Shown here: positions 52,621 to 60,662 of the stretch, in pieces
How the letters are laid out: every line of letters begins with the position of its first letter
Position numbering within the stretch: the stretch's first letter is position 1
NCBI RefSeq assembly: GCF_004216775.1
Contig: NZ_SGXF01000003.1
Location: forward strand, 348,561 to 412,560
Direction of reading: 5' to 3'
DNA: 64,000 nucleotides
Source: Cuneatibacter caecimuris
Lineage (GTDB): Bacteria; Bacillota; Clostridia; Lachnospirales; Lachnospiraceae
The notes under the pieces: model-generated
What the model was told of the DNA's origin: nothing
What the model saw: the letters and a program-made list of their open reading frames with translations, nothing else
Databases searched by the model: none
Made by a program: the position numbers and the translations under genes

Positions 52621-52730
52621 TTTGATCCCTCTTTTCTAAAAAACTTTGCCTGCAGCACTGTGAACAGTATAGCAGAAAATCGCCCTTGACGCCAGACAAA
52701 ACATAAATAAGAACCCATGCTCTGATAGCC

Positions 52731-52759
52731 TTGTAAAAAACAGGGAATAATGGTAAACT
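52731..52759 (+). promoter_or_regulatory. trxB promoter
   Basis: TTGTAA (52731-52736), a 17-bp spacer and TAAACT (52754-52759), about 64 bp before the ATG. Confidence 0.5.
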
Positions 52760-52822
52760 GTACACAGGCGAAATAAAACGGAACAGGTGAATAAAAACGT
52801 AATAGCAGAGAGGAGATAAAAG

Positions 52823-53734
52823 ATGTACGATGTAGTAATTATCGGATCCGGCCCCGCAGGGATGGCCGCTGCCGTATATGCCGCAAGAGCGGAGCTGTCC
52901 GCAGTGACAGTGGAGAAAGAGCCCATGGGGGGCGGACAGGTGGTCAATACTTATGAAGTGGATAATTATCCCGGGCTTCCCGGGATCAATGGATTTGATA
53001 TGGCGGTAAAATTCCGGGAACATGCGGAAAAGCTGGGGGCCTCTTTCCTCAGCGGTGATGTAAAATCTGTGGAGGACCTCGGAAAGATCAAACGTGTGAC
53101 GGTGGGAGATCAGCTTTTGGAGACCCGCGCTGTTGTAATTGCCAGCGGAGCGTCTCACCGGAAACTTGGAATTCCGGGAGAGATGGAACTGGCCGGGGTG
53201 GGCGTATCTTACTGCGCTACCTGCGACGGCGTGTTCTACAGAAACAAAGTGGCCGCTGTGATCGGCGGAGGCGATGTGGCGATTGAGGACGCTATTTTTC
53301 TTGGCAGGATGTGCAAAAAGGTTTATCTGATTCACCGGAGGGATAGCCTGAGGGGGGCTAAGAGCCTGCAGAACAGGCTGTTTGCGCAGGAAAATATAGA
53401 AGTGATCTGGGACACTGTGGCAGAAGCCATTGAAGGAGAGGATGAAGTGACCGGACTGCGTCTGAAAAACAGAACAACAGGAGAAAATCGGCGCCTGCAG
53501 ACAGACGCAGTATTTGTGGCAGTGGGCATTCAGCCTAATTCCTCAACTTTTGACGGGCTGGTGGACATGGACGAACAGGGATATATACTTGCAGATGAAA
53601 ATGGCATCACGTCCAGGCCGGGGATTTTTGCTGCGGGAGATGTGCGCACTAAACAGCTGAGGCAGATTGTTACGGCAGTGAGCGACGGCGCGAACTGTAT
53701 TGCTTCCGCAGAGCGATGGATGATTCAGGAATGA
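52823..53734 (+). CDS. trxB: thioredoxin-disulfide reductase
   Basis: A 303-residue flavoenzyme of standard TrxB length. The FAD loop is VVIIGSGPAGMAAAVYAARA, the redox disulfide is YCATCDG near 133-138 and the NADPH loop is VIGGGDVAIEDAIFL near 152. The C-terminal FAD motif is GIFAAGDVRTKQLRQIVTAVSDGA. It reduces thioredoxin with NADPH in the cytoplasm. No thioredoxin gene is adjacent. The start follows GAGGAGATAAAAG. Confidence 0.97.
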   Translation: MYDVVIIGSGPAGMAAAVYAARAELSAVTVEKEPMGGGQVVNTYEVDNYPGLPGINGFDMAVKFREHAEKLGASFLSGDVKSVEDLGKIKRVTVGDQLLETRAVVIASGASHRKLGIPGEMELAGVGVSYCATCDGVFYRNKVAAVIGGGDVAIEDAIFLGRMCKKVYLIHRRDSLRGAKSLQNRLFAQENIEVIWDTVAEAIEGEDEVTGLRLKNRTTGENRRLQTDAVFVAVGIQPNSSTFDGLVDMDEQGYILADENGITSRPGIFAAGDVRTKQLRQIVTAVSDGANCIASAERWMIQE

Positions 53735-53789
53735 TCGCTGGGAATGATTGGTAAATAAGGGATTTGGCAGCGGAAACGGCAAAATCATG

Positions 53790-53818
53790 TTGACATGGAT
53801 TAGGCTGGTTGATATAAT
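53790..53818 (+). promoter_or_regulatory. consensus promoter of the NlpC/P60 gene
   Basis: A perfect TTGACA (53790-53795), a 17-bp spacer and a perfect TATAAT (53813-53818). Confidence 0.9.
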
Positions 53819-53870
53819 TTAAATTAGGACTATAAGCAATTACGACAAGATGAAAAAATTGGAGGGATAC

Positions 53871-55307
53871 ATGATGAGGAAATCCAAGACGATTTGGAAG
53901 GCGGCAGCAGGGTGTCTGTTCGCCTCCTGTCTGCTGATCGGCGGATCAATACCTGCCTGGGCCTCTGCGCAGGAAGCGGAAGCGCCTGTGGCCGGAATGG
54001 CGGTCTCCCTGAATAATTATTATGCGTCCAGCCTTACGCCGGAGAGCGATATTGCCGCATATATGCGTTATACCGTGATGAAGTCGGCAAAAGGGCTGGA
54101 GAATCAGCCATCGGAACCGGAATCTTCTGAGGGAGAACCGGATTCTCAGAATCTGGACGAGCCGGAGAGCATTACTGCCAGCGCGTATGAGAATGTGGCT
54201 GTGGCGCAGGTGGAAGGCTACGTGAATGTGCGGCAGAAGCCGGACGCTCAATCAGGGATTGTGGGTAAGATTTATAATAATTGTGCCGCTACTATCCTGA
54301 ATACTGTTTCGGCAGCGGATGGGAAGTGGTACTACATACAGTCGGGAAATGTGACCGGATATATCAAGGCAGAGTTTTTTGTGACCGGCGAGGCTGCGGA
54401 GACGCTGGCCAAACAGGTAGGTGTGATGATGGCGACCATTAATACCAATACCGTCCGGGTACGCAGCGTGCCGTCTCTGGGAGATGACGCGCAGGTTCTG
54501 ACAACGCTTCCTATGGGAGAACAGTACGTGGTTCTGGAAGAGATGGCGGACTGGGTTAAGGTTGCGGTGGATGATGATATTATCGGCTATGTATATAAAG
54601 CCTGTGTGGATTTGCGGGTGGATTTCAAGACGGCGGTTACACTGCAGGAGGAAGCCGACCGGGCGGCCGATCAGGCCCGCAGGGACCAGGAAGCCCAGGA
54701 CGCGCTGGATGCGTTGAATAATGCAGGACTGCCGAATACAAGCACAGCGGTTCCGACTACAACGGCGCCCACTGCGCCTCCTACAGCGGCTCCGACTACC
54801 ACTGCGCCCACGGCTGCGCCTACCGCGCCTCCCACCACCACTGCTCCGGTAACAGCTCCGCCTACAACGGCTCCAACAACGGCAGCGCCTACTACGGCGC
54901 CCACCACTAGCGGCTCCGATGGAGAGATCGGCGGACAGTTTGCCGCAGTTAGAAGAGCTTTGGTTGCCAATGCCCGTAAATACCTGGGATGCCCTTATGT
55001 ATATGGAGGAAACAGCCTGACAAACGGAACAGATTGTTCTTATTTTACTATGGCATTGTACAGCATGGTAGGGATCAGTATTCCCCGTACCTCCGCCATG
55101 CAGTCTACTGTGGGAAGAACGATTCCCTACAGCCAGGTGCAGCCGGGCGATCTGTTGTTTTATGACGGCGGGACAGGCCAGATCAATCATGTGGCGATGT
55201 ATGTGGGAGACGGTATGATTATCCATGCTGCCAATGTTCAGCTGGGCGTGTGCATGTCGTCCATGTATTACCGGACACCGGTAAAAGCCATTACGCTTTT
55301 AGATTGA
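53871..55307 (+). CDS. secreted SH3-NlpC/P60 peptidoglycan endopeptidase
   Basis: A 478-residue wall hydrolase. A signal peptide (about 1-32, ending AWASA) is followed by a unique acidic region and two SH3-type domains (about 105-170 and 180-255: GYVNVRQKPDAQSGIVGKI and NTNTVRVRSVPSLGDDAQV). A Thr/Pro/Ala linker of about 58 residues leads to a C40 NlpC/P60 domain (about 365-478). Catalytic residues are Cys in NGTDCSYFTMALY, His in INHVAMYVGDG and a polar residue near IIHAAN. The family cuts D-Glu-mDAP bonds in stem peptides. ATG 53871 and ATG 53874 both fit GGAGGG; an ATG at 53850 precedes it and is unlikely. Confidence 0.92.
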   Translation: MMRKSKTIWKAAAGCLFASCLLIGGSIPAWASAQEAEAPVAGMAVSLNNYYASSLTPESDIAAYMRYTVMKSAKGLENQPSEPESSEGEPDSQNLDEPESITASAYENVAVAQVEGYVNVRQKPDAQSGIVGKIYNNCAATILNTVSAADGKWYYIQSGNVTGYIKAEFFVTGEAAETLAKQVGVMMATINTNTVRVRSVPSLGDDAQVLTTLPMGEQYVVLEEMADWVKVAVDDDIIGYVYKACVDLRVDFKTAVTLQEEADRAADQARRDQEAQDALDALNNAGLPNTSTAVPTTTAPTAPPTAAPTTTAPTAAPTAPPTTTAPVTAPPTTAPTTAAPTTAPTTSGSDGEIGGQFAAVRRALVANARKYLGCPYVYGGNSLTNGTDCSYFTMALYSMVGISIPRTSAMQSTVGRTIPYSQVQPGDLLFYDGGTGQINHVAMYVGDGMIIHAANVQLGVCMSSMYYRTPVKAITLLD

Positions 55308-55332
55308 ATTTTGCAGAAACTAAATAAATAGA

Positions 55333-55372
55333 GGTAAGGCTGCCGCGGGAAGTGCGGCAGCCCTACCTTATT
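55333..55372 (+). terminator. terminator of the NlpC/P60 gene
   Basis: GGTAAGGCTGCCGC (55333-55346) pairs with GCGGCAGCCCTACC (55354-55367) with one internal mismatch, then TTATT. Repeat copy F begins inside this tail. Confidence 0.8.
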
Positions 55373-55494
55373 GCATAGGAAACTGCGTTCCCTATGCAAC
55401 AAAACCCTCCGGGGGATGCGCACTGCGCGCTAAGGAAATATGGCCGCTGAAGCGACCGCGCTGCGGCGCGAGAGTCCGGCGAGCCGGACTCTTT
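55370..55494 (+). repeat. multi-hairpin intergenic repeat, copy F
   Basis: Complete: hairpin 1 ATTGCATAGGAAAC-TGC-GTTCCCTATGCAA, hairpins 2-4, hairpin 5 CGCGC-TGCG-GCGCG (a UNCG-type loop again) and hairpin 6 GAGTCCGG-CGAG-CCGGACTC followed by TTTATTATT. Confidence 0.88.
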
Positions 55495-55497
55495 ATT

Positions 55498-55623
55498 ATT
55501 GCATAGGAAACTGCGTTCCCTATGCAACAAAACCCTCCGGGGGATCGCACTGCGGCGTAAGGAATTATGTCGCTAAAGCGACACGCCGCAGGCGGAGAAT
55601 CCCGCGGGCGGGATTCTTTTTCA
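55498..55623 (+). repeat. multi-hairpin intergenic repeat, copy G (variant subtype)
   Basis: A tandem second unit. Hairpins 1-2 equal copy F, but the right half is a different subtype with new, still paired stems: TGTCGCT/AGCGACA, CGCC-GCA-GGCG and GAATCCCG-CGGG-CGGGATTC, then TTTTT. The window-start fragment (1-34) belongs to the same subtype. The sequence is open in the frame of the downstream permease gene and can falsely extend it. Confidence 0.85.
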
Positions 55624-55691
55624 TAAGGGAATTTTCAGAGGAAATTCCTGATACAGTAAAAATCAGACAGGCAGGAAAGGAATATATAAAA

Positions 55692-58664
55692 ATGATTATC
55701 AGGAATTCTTTGCTCAGCCTTTGGAGAACAAAGGGGAAAACACTGCTGTTTTTCGCTGCCATTGCTCTGCTGACCGTATTTATGGGCCTGGGCGCGAGCG
55801 TCTGGATGAATACGGAACAGCTTCTCAGGGAATGTGACAGCTCCTATGTCAGCGTCGGTCTGGTGGAATATATGGGGCCGGATTACCCTGACACGGATGT
55901 GGCGGAACCGCAGGCTGCGGCTCAGAGGGAAAAACTGCAGGAGCTGGCGGAAGGGAACTGTCCCGGCGTGATTCAATGGGTCGGCGGAGACGCAGGGCTT
56001 GCCCTGGCACAGGGAGCGAAGAGGATTGAAAAAGGGATTCCCTACCCCAACAATAGTGTAGTGATTATTAAAGATGTATATCCGGGAAAACTGGAGGAAT
56101 ATGCAAGAGAAGGGGAAAAATGGTATTTTGCTACAGTGGAAAAAGTGTTGTACAGCAGATCAGGAGAGGAGGATACTTATCTTTATTTCCATTTAGAGGA
56201 CGAATCCTTTCAGCCGGAAGACGGACACTCCTATCTGCTTCAGGGAGAATGGTATTCTGTCAGCTCCCAGGTTGAACTCGGAGCATTTACCGGGAATGCG
56301 GAGGAAGAACTGCGGTCCGCTCCTGTGTGGGAGGATGTGACCGGGAAAGTGGACCAGGTCTGCGGGGACGATAAAAATGCGTACCACAGAATTGCGCAAT
56401 TCTACCGTACCGCCAATGAGGCTCTGACAGTACAGGAGACTACAGCGCTGGAATTTCTGCCGGCATTTCATCAGGGTCAGCTTTCTGTTACGGAAGGGAG
56501 GGCCTTTACAGAAGAAGAATACAGAGAGGGAGCCAAAAGCTGTGTGATTTCCGGACGTATGGCGGGAATTCTGGGACTGTCCGTCGGGGATGAACTGCCG
56601 CTGGCCCTGATACCGGTGGATCAGGAAAATGTCTATGCCAGCTTCCGCACAGACAGGGAATACAGCCGGGAGCCTTATAAAATTGTAGGAATTACCAATG
56701 AGTCCGATGAATTTACAGATGATATCTTTATTCCGGATCAAAAGGATTTTACCAGCAACTATGGCTATACCGTAGGTCTGGTACAGCTGGAGAACGCCCG
56801 GGCAGAAGAGTTTGAACAGTGGCTGTCCGCGCAGGCGGAGGACCGGGTCAGGGTCAGCATTTTTGACCAGGGCTATCAGAAAGCTGCGAGATCTCTGGAT
56901 CTGATGCGCCAGGCAGCTGCTGGGATCACAGTGGTCTGCGCCATCGCATCTCTGGTGATCCTGGCAATGTTCGGCTATTTATTTGTTTACAAGCAGTCGG
57001 CTGCAATTAAGATCATGAACCAGCTGGGCACGCCGAAGAAAAAGATTAACCTCTATCTGGCTGCCGGGTGCGGTACAATAGCTGCATCAGCTGCCGCGGC
57101 AGGAGCAGCCGCGGGATATTTCTCCGGTCAGACGCTGCTCATGAACCTGGAAAAGCTGCTTCGCAGCTCAGGGAAAATGCAGCTGGATACAAGATACAGC
57201 CTGACCGCTCTGGGAATTGAAAAGGCCTTCGGCGGGACGCCGGAAATATCCGGATTGTGGTTCCTCCTGGCCGGGCTGGGGATGTGCCTTCTGGCAGTGG
57301 CCAGCTGCAGCATCTTTGCGGTCAGAGTCTACAAAAACCCGCAGAAGAAGAAAAAGCAGGGCCGCAGAAAAGGTGAGACACCGGCAAAGCAGGCCCGCTC
57401 CTTTGGAGGAAGCGGCCGGGCGGCCGGATTTGCCTGGCTCTCTGTAAAGAGAGGAGGTATCAGGACTTTGGTGGTGCCTGCGGTGACGCTGGTATTGGCG
57501 TTGTTTATCAGCGTACTGGCAAGTTCCTGGGAAAAGAATCAGCAGCAGATGGAGGCCCTGTCGGAGCAGACTGAAATCAAAGGGAATTTTGTATCGATTA
57601 ATGGCAGAAGGATTGACAGCCTTGCTGTTCCCGAAGAAATCCTGCATAAAATGGAGGAGTCAGGCCTGTTTCAGGATATCACTGCATCCATGAGCCGGGA
57701 GATTCATTACCTCTATCTTGGAGAAGTGGGGCCCGGACTGCCGGAACCAGAACCCCTTCCGGTTCCTGTGAGCAGTTTTGATTATGAGCGCAGACAGAGA
57801 GAAATGATGAAATGGCCCTATATGGTGTTGACAAACAGCTGGGTTGCAACGAAAGAATTTTTTTATTCCGGCAGCCCGGAGGTCAGCTGGCTGGACGGCT
57901 ATGACGAATCTTTTTTCACAATGTCCCGGGAAGAACTGGAAGGTACCGCTGAGGGAATTCCATGCATTGCTCCTTTGGGAATGATGGAGGAAAAGGGGCT
58001 GGAGAAGGGCGATGTGATAGGCGTCGGGGCTTATAATGGGAGCTGGCTGGTGAACTTGAAAATTGTGGGGAGCTACAGGGGAGGAGGGCAGAATGAGAAT
58101 CTTTTTCTGCCGCTGCAGTCGCCTCTTGAGGTGAATGAGAAAAGAACATATGATACCGTGCGCTTTGTATTGAAAGAGCCAGGAAAACTGGGCGAAGCTA
58201 AAAATTTCCTGGAAGAGAGCCAGATCTGCCAGGTAAATAACTACAGCGGAATCCGGAAGGCAGTGGTGCTGGAAGACATTGATTACCAGAAATCCGCAAT
58301 CCAGCTTTCTGAGAGGATCGGGTACCTGAAAATGATTTTCCCGGTGCTTCTGGTGCTGGCCGGAGGGATCAGTTTTGTGCTGTCCTACCTGATGGTTCTG
58401 GGACGGAAACGGGAACTGGCCCTGATGCGGAGCATGGGCAGCGGAGTGTGGCGCACTTTTGCTTCATTTTTCCTGGAACAGGCCGGGCTCTGTCTGTCGG
58501 GAGGCATTCTGCTTTTGCTGATCTGGGGGATATTCAGCCAGGTGAGCGTATTTCAGGCGCTGAGCGTGGCGGGAGTTCTGGGCTGTTATCTTCTGGGCGC
58601 GGCTTTGTCGGTAGCTTTGCTGAACAGGGCGGGACTGGTGGAAATCTTGCAGGATAAGGAGTGA
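55692..58664 (+). CDS. FtsX-like ABC transporter permease
   Basis: A 990-residue membrane protein. One N-terminal membrane segment (about 15-35) is followed by a large extracytoplasmic domain and a three-helix FtsX block near 415-560. A second extracytoplasmic domain and a C-terminal FtsX block follow (about 880-985, with LSYLMVLGRKRELALMRSMGSG). This is the 10-segment BceB/MacB-like arrangement of clostridial exporters. The next gene encodes its ATPase. ATG 55692 was chosen (AGGAAAGGA upstream). The frame is open back to 55440 only because it reads through repeat copies F/G. Substrate unknown; members export lipoproteins, peptides or antibiotics. Confidence 0.88.
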   Translation: MIIRNSLLSLWRTKGKTLLFFAAIALLTVFMGLGASVWMNTEQLLRECDSSYVSVGLVEYMGPDYPDTDVAEPQAAAQREKLQELAEGNCPGVIQWVGGDAGLALAQGAKRIEKGIPYPNNSVVIIKDVYPGKLEEYAREGEKWYFATVEKVLYSRSGEEDTYLYFHLEDESFQPEDGHSYLLQGEWYSVSSQVELGAFTGNAEEELRSAPVWEDVTGKVDQVCGDDKNAYHRIAQFYRTANEALTVQETTALEFLPAFHQGQLSVTEGRAFTEEEYREGAKSCVISGRMAGILGLSVGDELPLALIPVDQENVYASFRTDREYSREPYKIVGITNESDEFTDDIFIPDQKDFTSNYGYTVGLVQLENARAEEFEQWLSAQAEDRVRVSIFDQGYQKAARSLDLMRQAAAGITVVCAIASLVILAMFGYLFVYKQSAAIKIMNQLGTPKKKINLYLAAGCGTIAASAAAAGAAAGYFSGQTLLMNLEKLLRSSGKMQLDTRYSLTALGIEKAFGGTPEISGLWFLLAGLGMCLLAVASCSIFAVRVYKNPQKKKKQGRRKGETPAKQARSFGGSGRAAGFAWLSVKRGGIRTLVVPAVTLVLALFISVLASSWEKNQQQMEALSEQTEIKGNFVSINGRRIDSLAVPEEILHKMEESGLFQDITASMSREIHYLYLGEVGPGLPEPEPLPVPVSSFDYERRQREMMKWPYMVLTNSWVATKEFFYSGSPEVSWLDGYDESFFTMSREELEGTAEGIPCIAPLGMMEEKGLEKGDVIGVGAYNGSWLVNLKIVGSYRGGGQNENLFLPLQSPLEVNEKRTYDTVRFVLKEPGKLGEAKNFLEESQICQVNNYSGIRKAVVLEDIDYQKSAIQLSERIGYLKMIFPVLLVLAGGISFVLSYLMVLGRKRELALMRSMGSGVWRTFASFFLEQAGLCLSGGILLLLIWGIFSQVSVFQALSVAGVLGCYLLGAALSVALLNRAGLVEILQDKE

Positions 58665-58669
58665 AAACA

Positions 58670-59365
58670 ATGGATTTGATGGAATTAAAAGATGTGTCCT
58701 ACCGCTACAGGAACAGCGGGCAGGGTGTTGAGATACTGAAAGGAATTTCCTGCGGCTTCGGGCTGGGTAAAGTGTATGGAATCGTGGGGAAATCCGGCAG
58801 CGGCAAGAGCACTGCGCTGACGCTGATGGCTGGTCTGGACCTGCCGGAAAGAGGAGACATCCTGTATGAAGGAATTTCTACCAGAAATATGGATCTCAAC
58901 CTGTACCGGAGGACAAAGGCGGCGGTGATCTATCAGAGTTTTCAGCTTTTCCCTCTCCTGACTGCTTTGGAAAACGTGATGTACCCCATGGAGCTGAATG
59001 GGATGAAAAGAAAGGAAGCCCGCCTGCAGGCCGGGGAATACATCAGGAAGGTAGGCCTGAACGAAGAGGCTTTCCACAGATTTCCTTCCCGGCTGAGCGG
59101 CGGAGAGCAGCAGCGCATCGCTATTGCCAGGGCTCTTGCCATGCAGACAAAGCTGCTGCTGGCGGATGAGCCTACGGGGAACCTGGATTCCGCCAATACC
59201 GGGAACATTATGGATATTCTAACACGGCTGGCTCACGAGGACGGCTATTGTGTCGTGATTGTCACCCATGATCTCGGGCTGCTGGACCGGATGGACTGCG
59301 TCCTGCGGATGAAAGACGGGCTTTTGGAGGCCTGTGAAGAAGCACCGGAAGGTTTTGTGATCTAG
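58670..59365 (+). CDS. ABC transporter ATP-binding protein (MacB/LolD-like)
   Basis: A 231-residue ATPase. Walker A is GKSGSGKSTALTLMAGLD near 37, the Q-loop is IYQSFQLFPLLTALENVMYP, the signature is LSGGEQQRIAIARAL and Walker B is LLLADEPTGNLDSAN. It drives the FtsX-type permease encoded just upstream. ATG 58670 follows AAGGAG; an in-frame GTG at 58661 overlaps that site. Confidence 0.93.
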   Translation: MDLMELKDVSYRYRNSGQGVEILKGISCGFGLGKVYGIVGKSGSGKSTALTLMAGLDLPERGDILYEGISTRNMDLNLYRRTKAAVIYQSFQLFPLLTALENVMYPMELNGMKRKEARLQAGEYIRKVGLNEEAFHRFPSRLSGGEQQRIAIARALAMQTKLLLADEPTGNLDSANTGNIMDILTRLAHEDGYCVVIVTHDLGLLDRMDCVLRMKDGLLEACEEAPEGFVI

Positions 59366-59370
59366 AAAAT

Positions 59371-59418
59371 GGAGCCGCTGCCCCATAGATATTTTCTCAT
59401 CTATGGGGCAGCGGCTCC
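59371..59418. terminator. bidirectional terminator between the ABC operon and hpf
   Basis: A perfect 20-bp stem (59371-59390 with 59399-59418) with loop ATTTTCTC. It lies between convergent genes, with an ATTTTC tail on the minus strand. Confidence 0.85.
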
Positions 59419-59459
59419 GCTAATTTACAATATAGATAAACTATCTCAATCGAATCCCA

Positions 59460-59993
59460 TCAGTCCAGTTCAGGTTCAATTAACCCGTAGGTATTGTTCT
59501 TCCGCTTGTACACAACATTTACTTCTTCCGTATCCGCATTAAAAAATACATAAAAGCTGTGTCCCAGAAGCTCCATCTGCACACAGGCTTCCTCGGGGTC
59601 CATGGGCTTGATGCCGAACCGCTTTGTGCGGACAATCTTGATTCCTTCGTCTTCATAATCAGCGTCCATGTACGCCTGGCTGAAATCCGTTTCGGAACCG
59701 GCCTGCTTTTTGTCAACAATGCGGGTCTTATATCGTCTGAGCTGCCTTTCAATGATTTCTTCTACCAGATCAATGGAAACATACATATCAGTGCTGGTCT
59801 GCTCGGAGCGGATGATAGTCCCTTTTAACGGGATGGTCACCTCGATTTTCTGCCTGTCCTTTTCCACACTGAGCGTTACGTGAATCTCTGTATCAGGCGT
59901 GAAATAATGCTCCAGCTTGCCGATTTTCTCCTGAACCGCATTTCTCAGGCCCTCAGTAACCTCAATATTTCTTCCTGTAATGATAAATCTCAT
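59460..59993 (-). CDS. hpf: long-form ribosome hibernation promoting factor
   Basis: A 177-residue protein. The N-terminal RaiA/YfiA domain (about 1-100) has RFIITGRNIEVTEGLRNAVQEKIGKLEHYF. The C-terminal dimerisation domain (about 118-175) has IVRTKRFGIKPMDPEEACVQMELLGHSFYVFFNADT. The long form joins two 70S ribosomes into inactive 100S dimers in stationary phase. A candidate promoter lies on the minus strand at 60079-60106. secA follows in the opposite direction, a common neighbourhood in Firmicutes. Confidence 0.97.
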   Translation of the reverse strand: MRFIITGRNIEVTEGLRNAVQEKIGKLEHYFTPDTEIHVTLSVEKDRQKIEVTIPLKGTIIRSEQTSTDMYVSIDLVEEIIERQLRRYKTRIVDKKQAGSETDFSQAYMDADYEDEGIKIVRTKRFGIKPMDPEEACVQMELLGHSFYVFFNADTEEVNVVYKRKNNTYGLIEPELD

Positions 59994-60078
59994 AGAACCA
60001 ACTCCTTTACCTGTATTTAAACGGCAGCGATTCTGCCGTTCAGGGCAGTACCGGGAAAACTCTAAGTTTTATAATGAT

Positions 60079-60106
60079 ATTATAACACATCACAGTATAT
60101 TTTCAA
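60079..60106 (-). promoter_or_regulatory. hpf promoter (minus strand)
   Basis: TTGAAA (60106-60101), a 16-bp spacer and TATAAT (60084-60079), about 85 bp before the hpf start. Confidence 0.55.
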
Positions 60107-60320
60107 GCAGTAATTTAATTGAAAAGACAATTTTTCTGTGAAAAGCAAATTGTCCAGTTGAAAATCCAGTAAATCTGAGCATTGCAGACTTTACATTGTA
60201 AAGTGGCTGTCAAGTATTTTTTTGAAAAAACCGGGCATGCGGGACAGGTTTGTGAAAAACAGACAAATAGGAATGGGTAAACTAACAAAGAGAAAAAGTG
60301 ACATAAATCGCATGGAAACT

Positions 60321-60401
60321 TGTGGATAATGTGGATAACTCGGTGCATAAGTGGATTCATCAGGAAAAATGAACTTTTTTGGCAGGCTCAAATGTGGATA
60401 A
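60321..60401 (+). promoter_or_regulatory. cluster of three perfect DnaA boxes
   Basis: TGTGGATAA (reverse complement of the consensus TTATCCACA) occurs at 60321-60329, directly abutting at 60330-60338, and again at 60393-60401. A degenerate AGTGGATTC lies near 60350. All face the same way in AT-rich DNA between hpf and secA. Confidence 0.7.
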
Positions 60402-60578
60402 GTTAGTGGAAAAAAAATTGGGAAATCTTATGTATACGTCTGCTTACAGAAAAAAGCAAGTTATTTTGTGCAGGCTGTCCAAGTTTGTGGAGACACAATA
60501 TGGAAACAATTCTGACAATTTGTTCTGCCATAAAATGTAAACGAAATGTTAAAGCTGGAGCTGATAAATTATAAATGG

Positions 60579-60607
60579 TTGAATATTCGGGGGAAAAATG
60601 ATACAAT
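60579..60607 (+). promoter_or_regulatory. secA promoter
   Basis: TTGAAT (60579-60584), a 17-bp spacer and TACAAT (60602-60607), about 55 bp before the ATG. The intergenic region 59994-60662 also holds inverted repeats at 60126-60154 (GACAATTT/AAATTGTC) and 60189-60203 (CTTTACA-T-TGTAAAG) but no gene. Confidence 0.65.
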
Positions 60608-60662
60608 AGAAATATTGACGTGGAATGATACGGGCTTTGACCCGGAATGAAGGAGCATATTT

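Noticed and set aside
54252-55226. 324-codon minus-strand frame opposite the NlpC/P60 gene
   Set aside because: It is a shadow of the Thr/Pro-rich linker and wall hydrolase. It has no recognisable domain and is full of Arg/Ser low-complexity sequence.
55440-55691. 84-codon N-terminal extension of the FtsX-type permease
   Set aside because: The extension reads through repeat copies F and G and encodes low-complexity Arg-rich sequence. The membrane protein proper begins at ATG 55692, where FtsX-type N-termini start.
60301-60420. Replication origin
   Set aside because: DnaA boxes are present, but there is no dnaA, dnaN, rpmH or gyr neighbourhood and no clear unwinding element. Reported only as a DnaA-box cluster.
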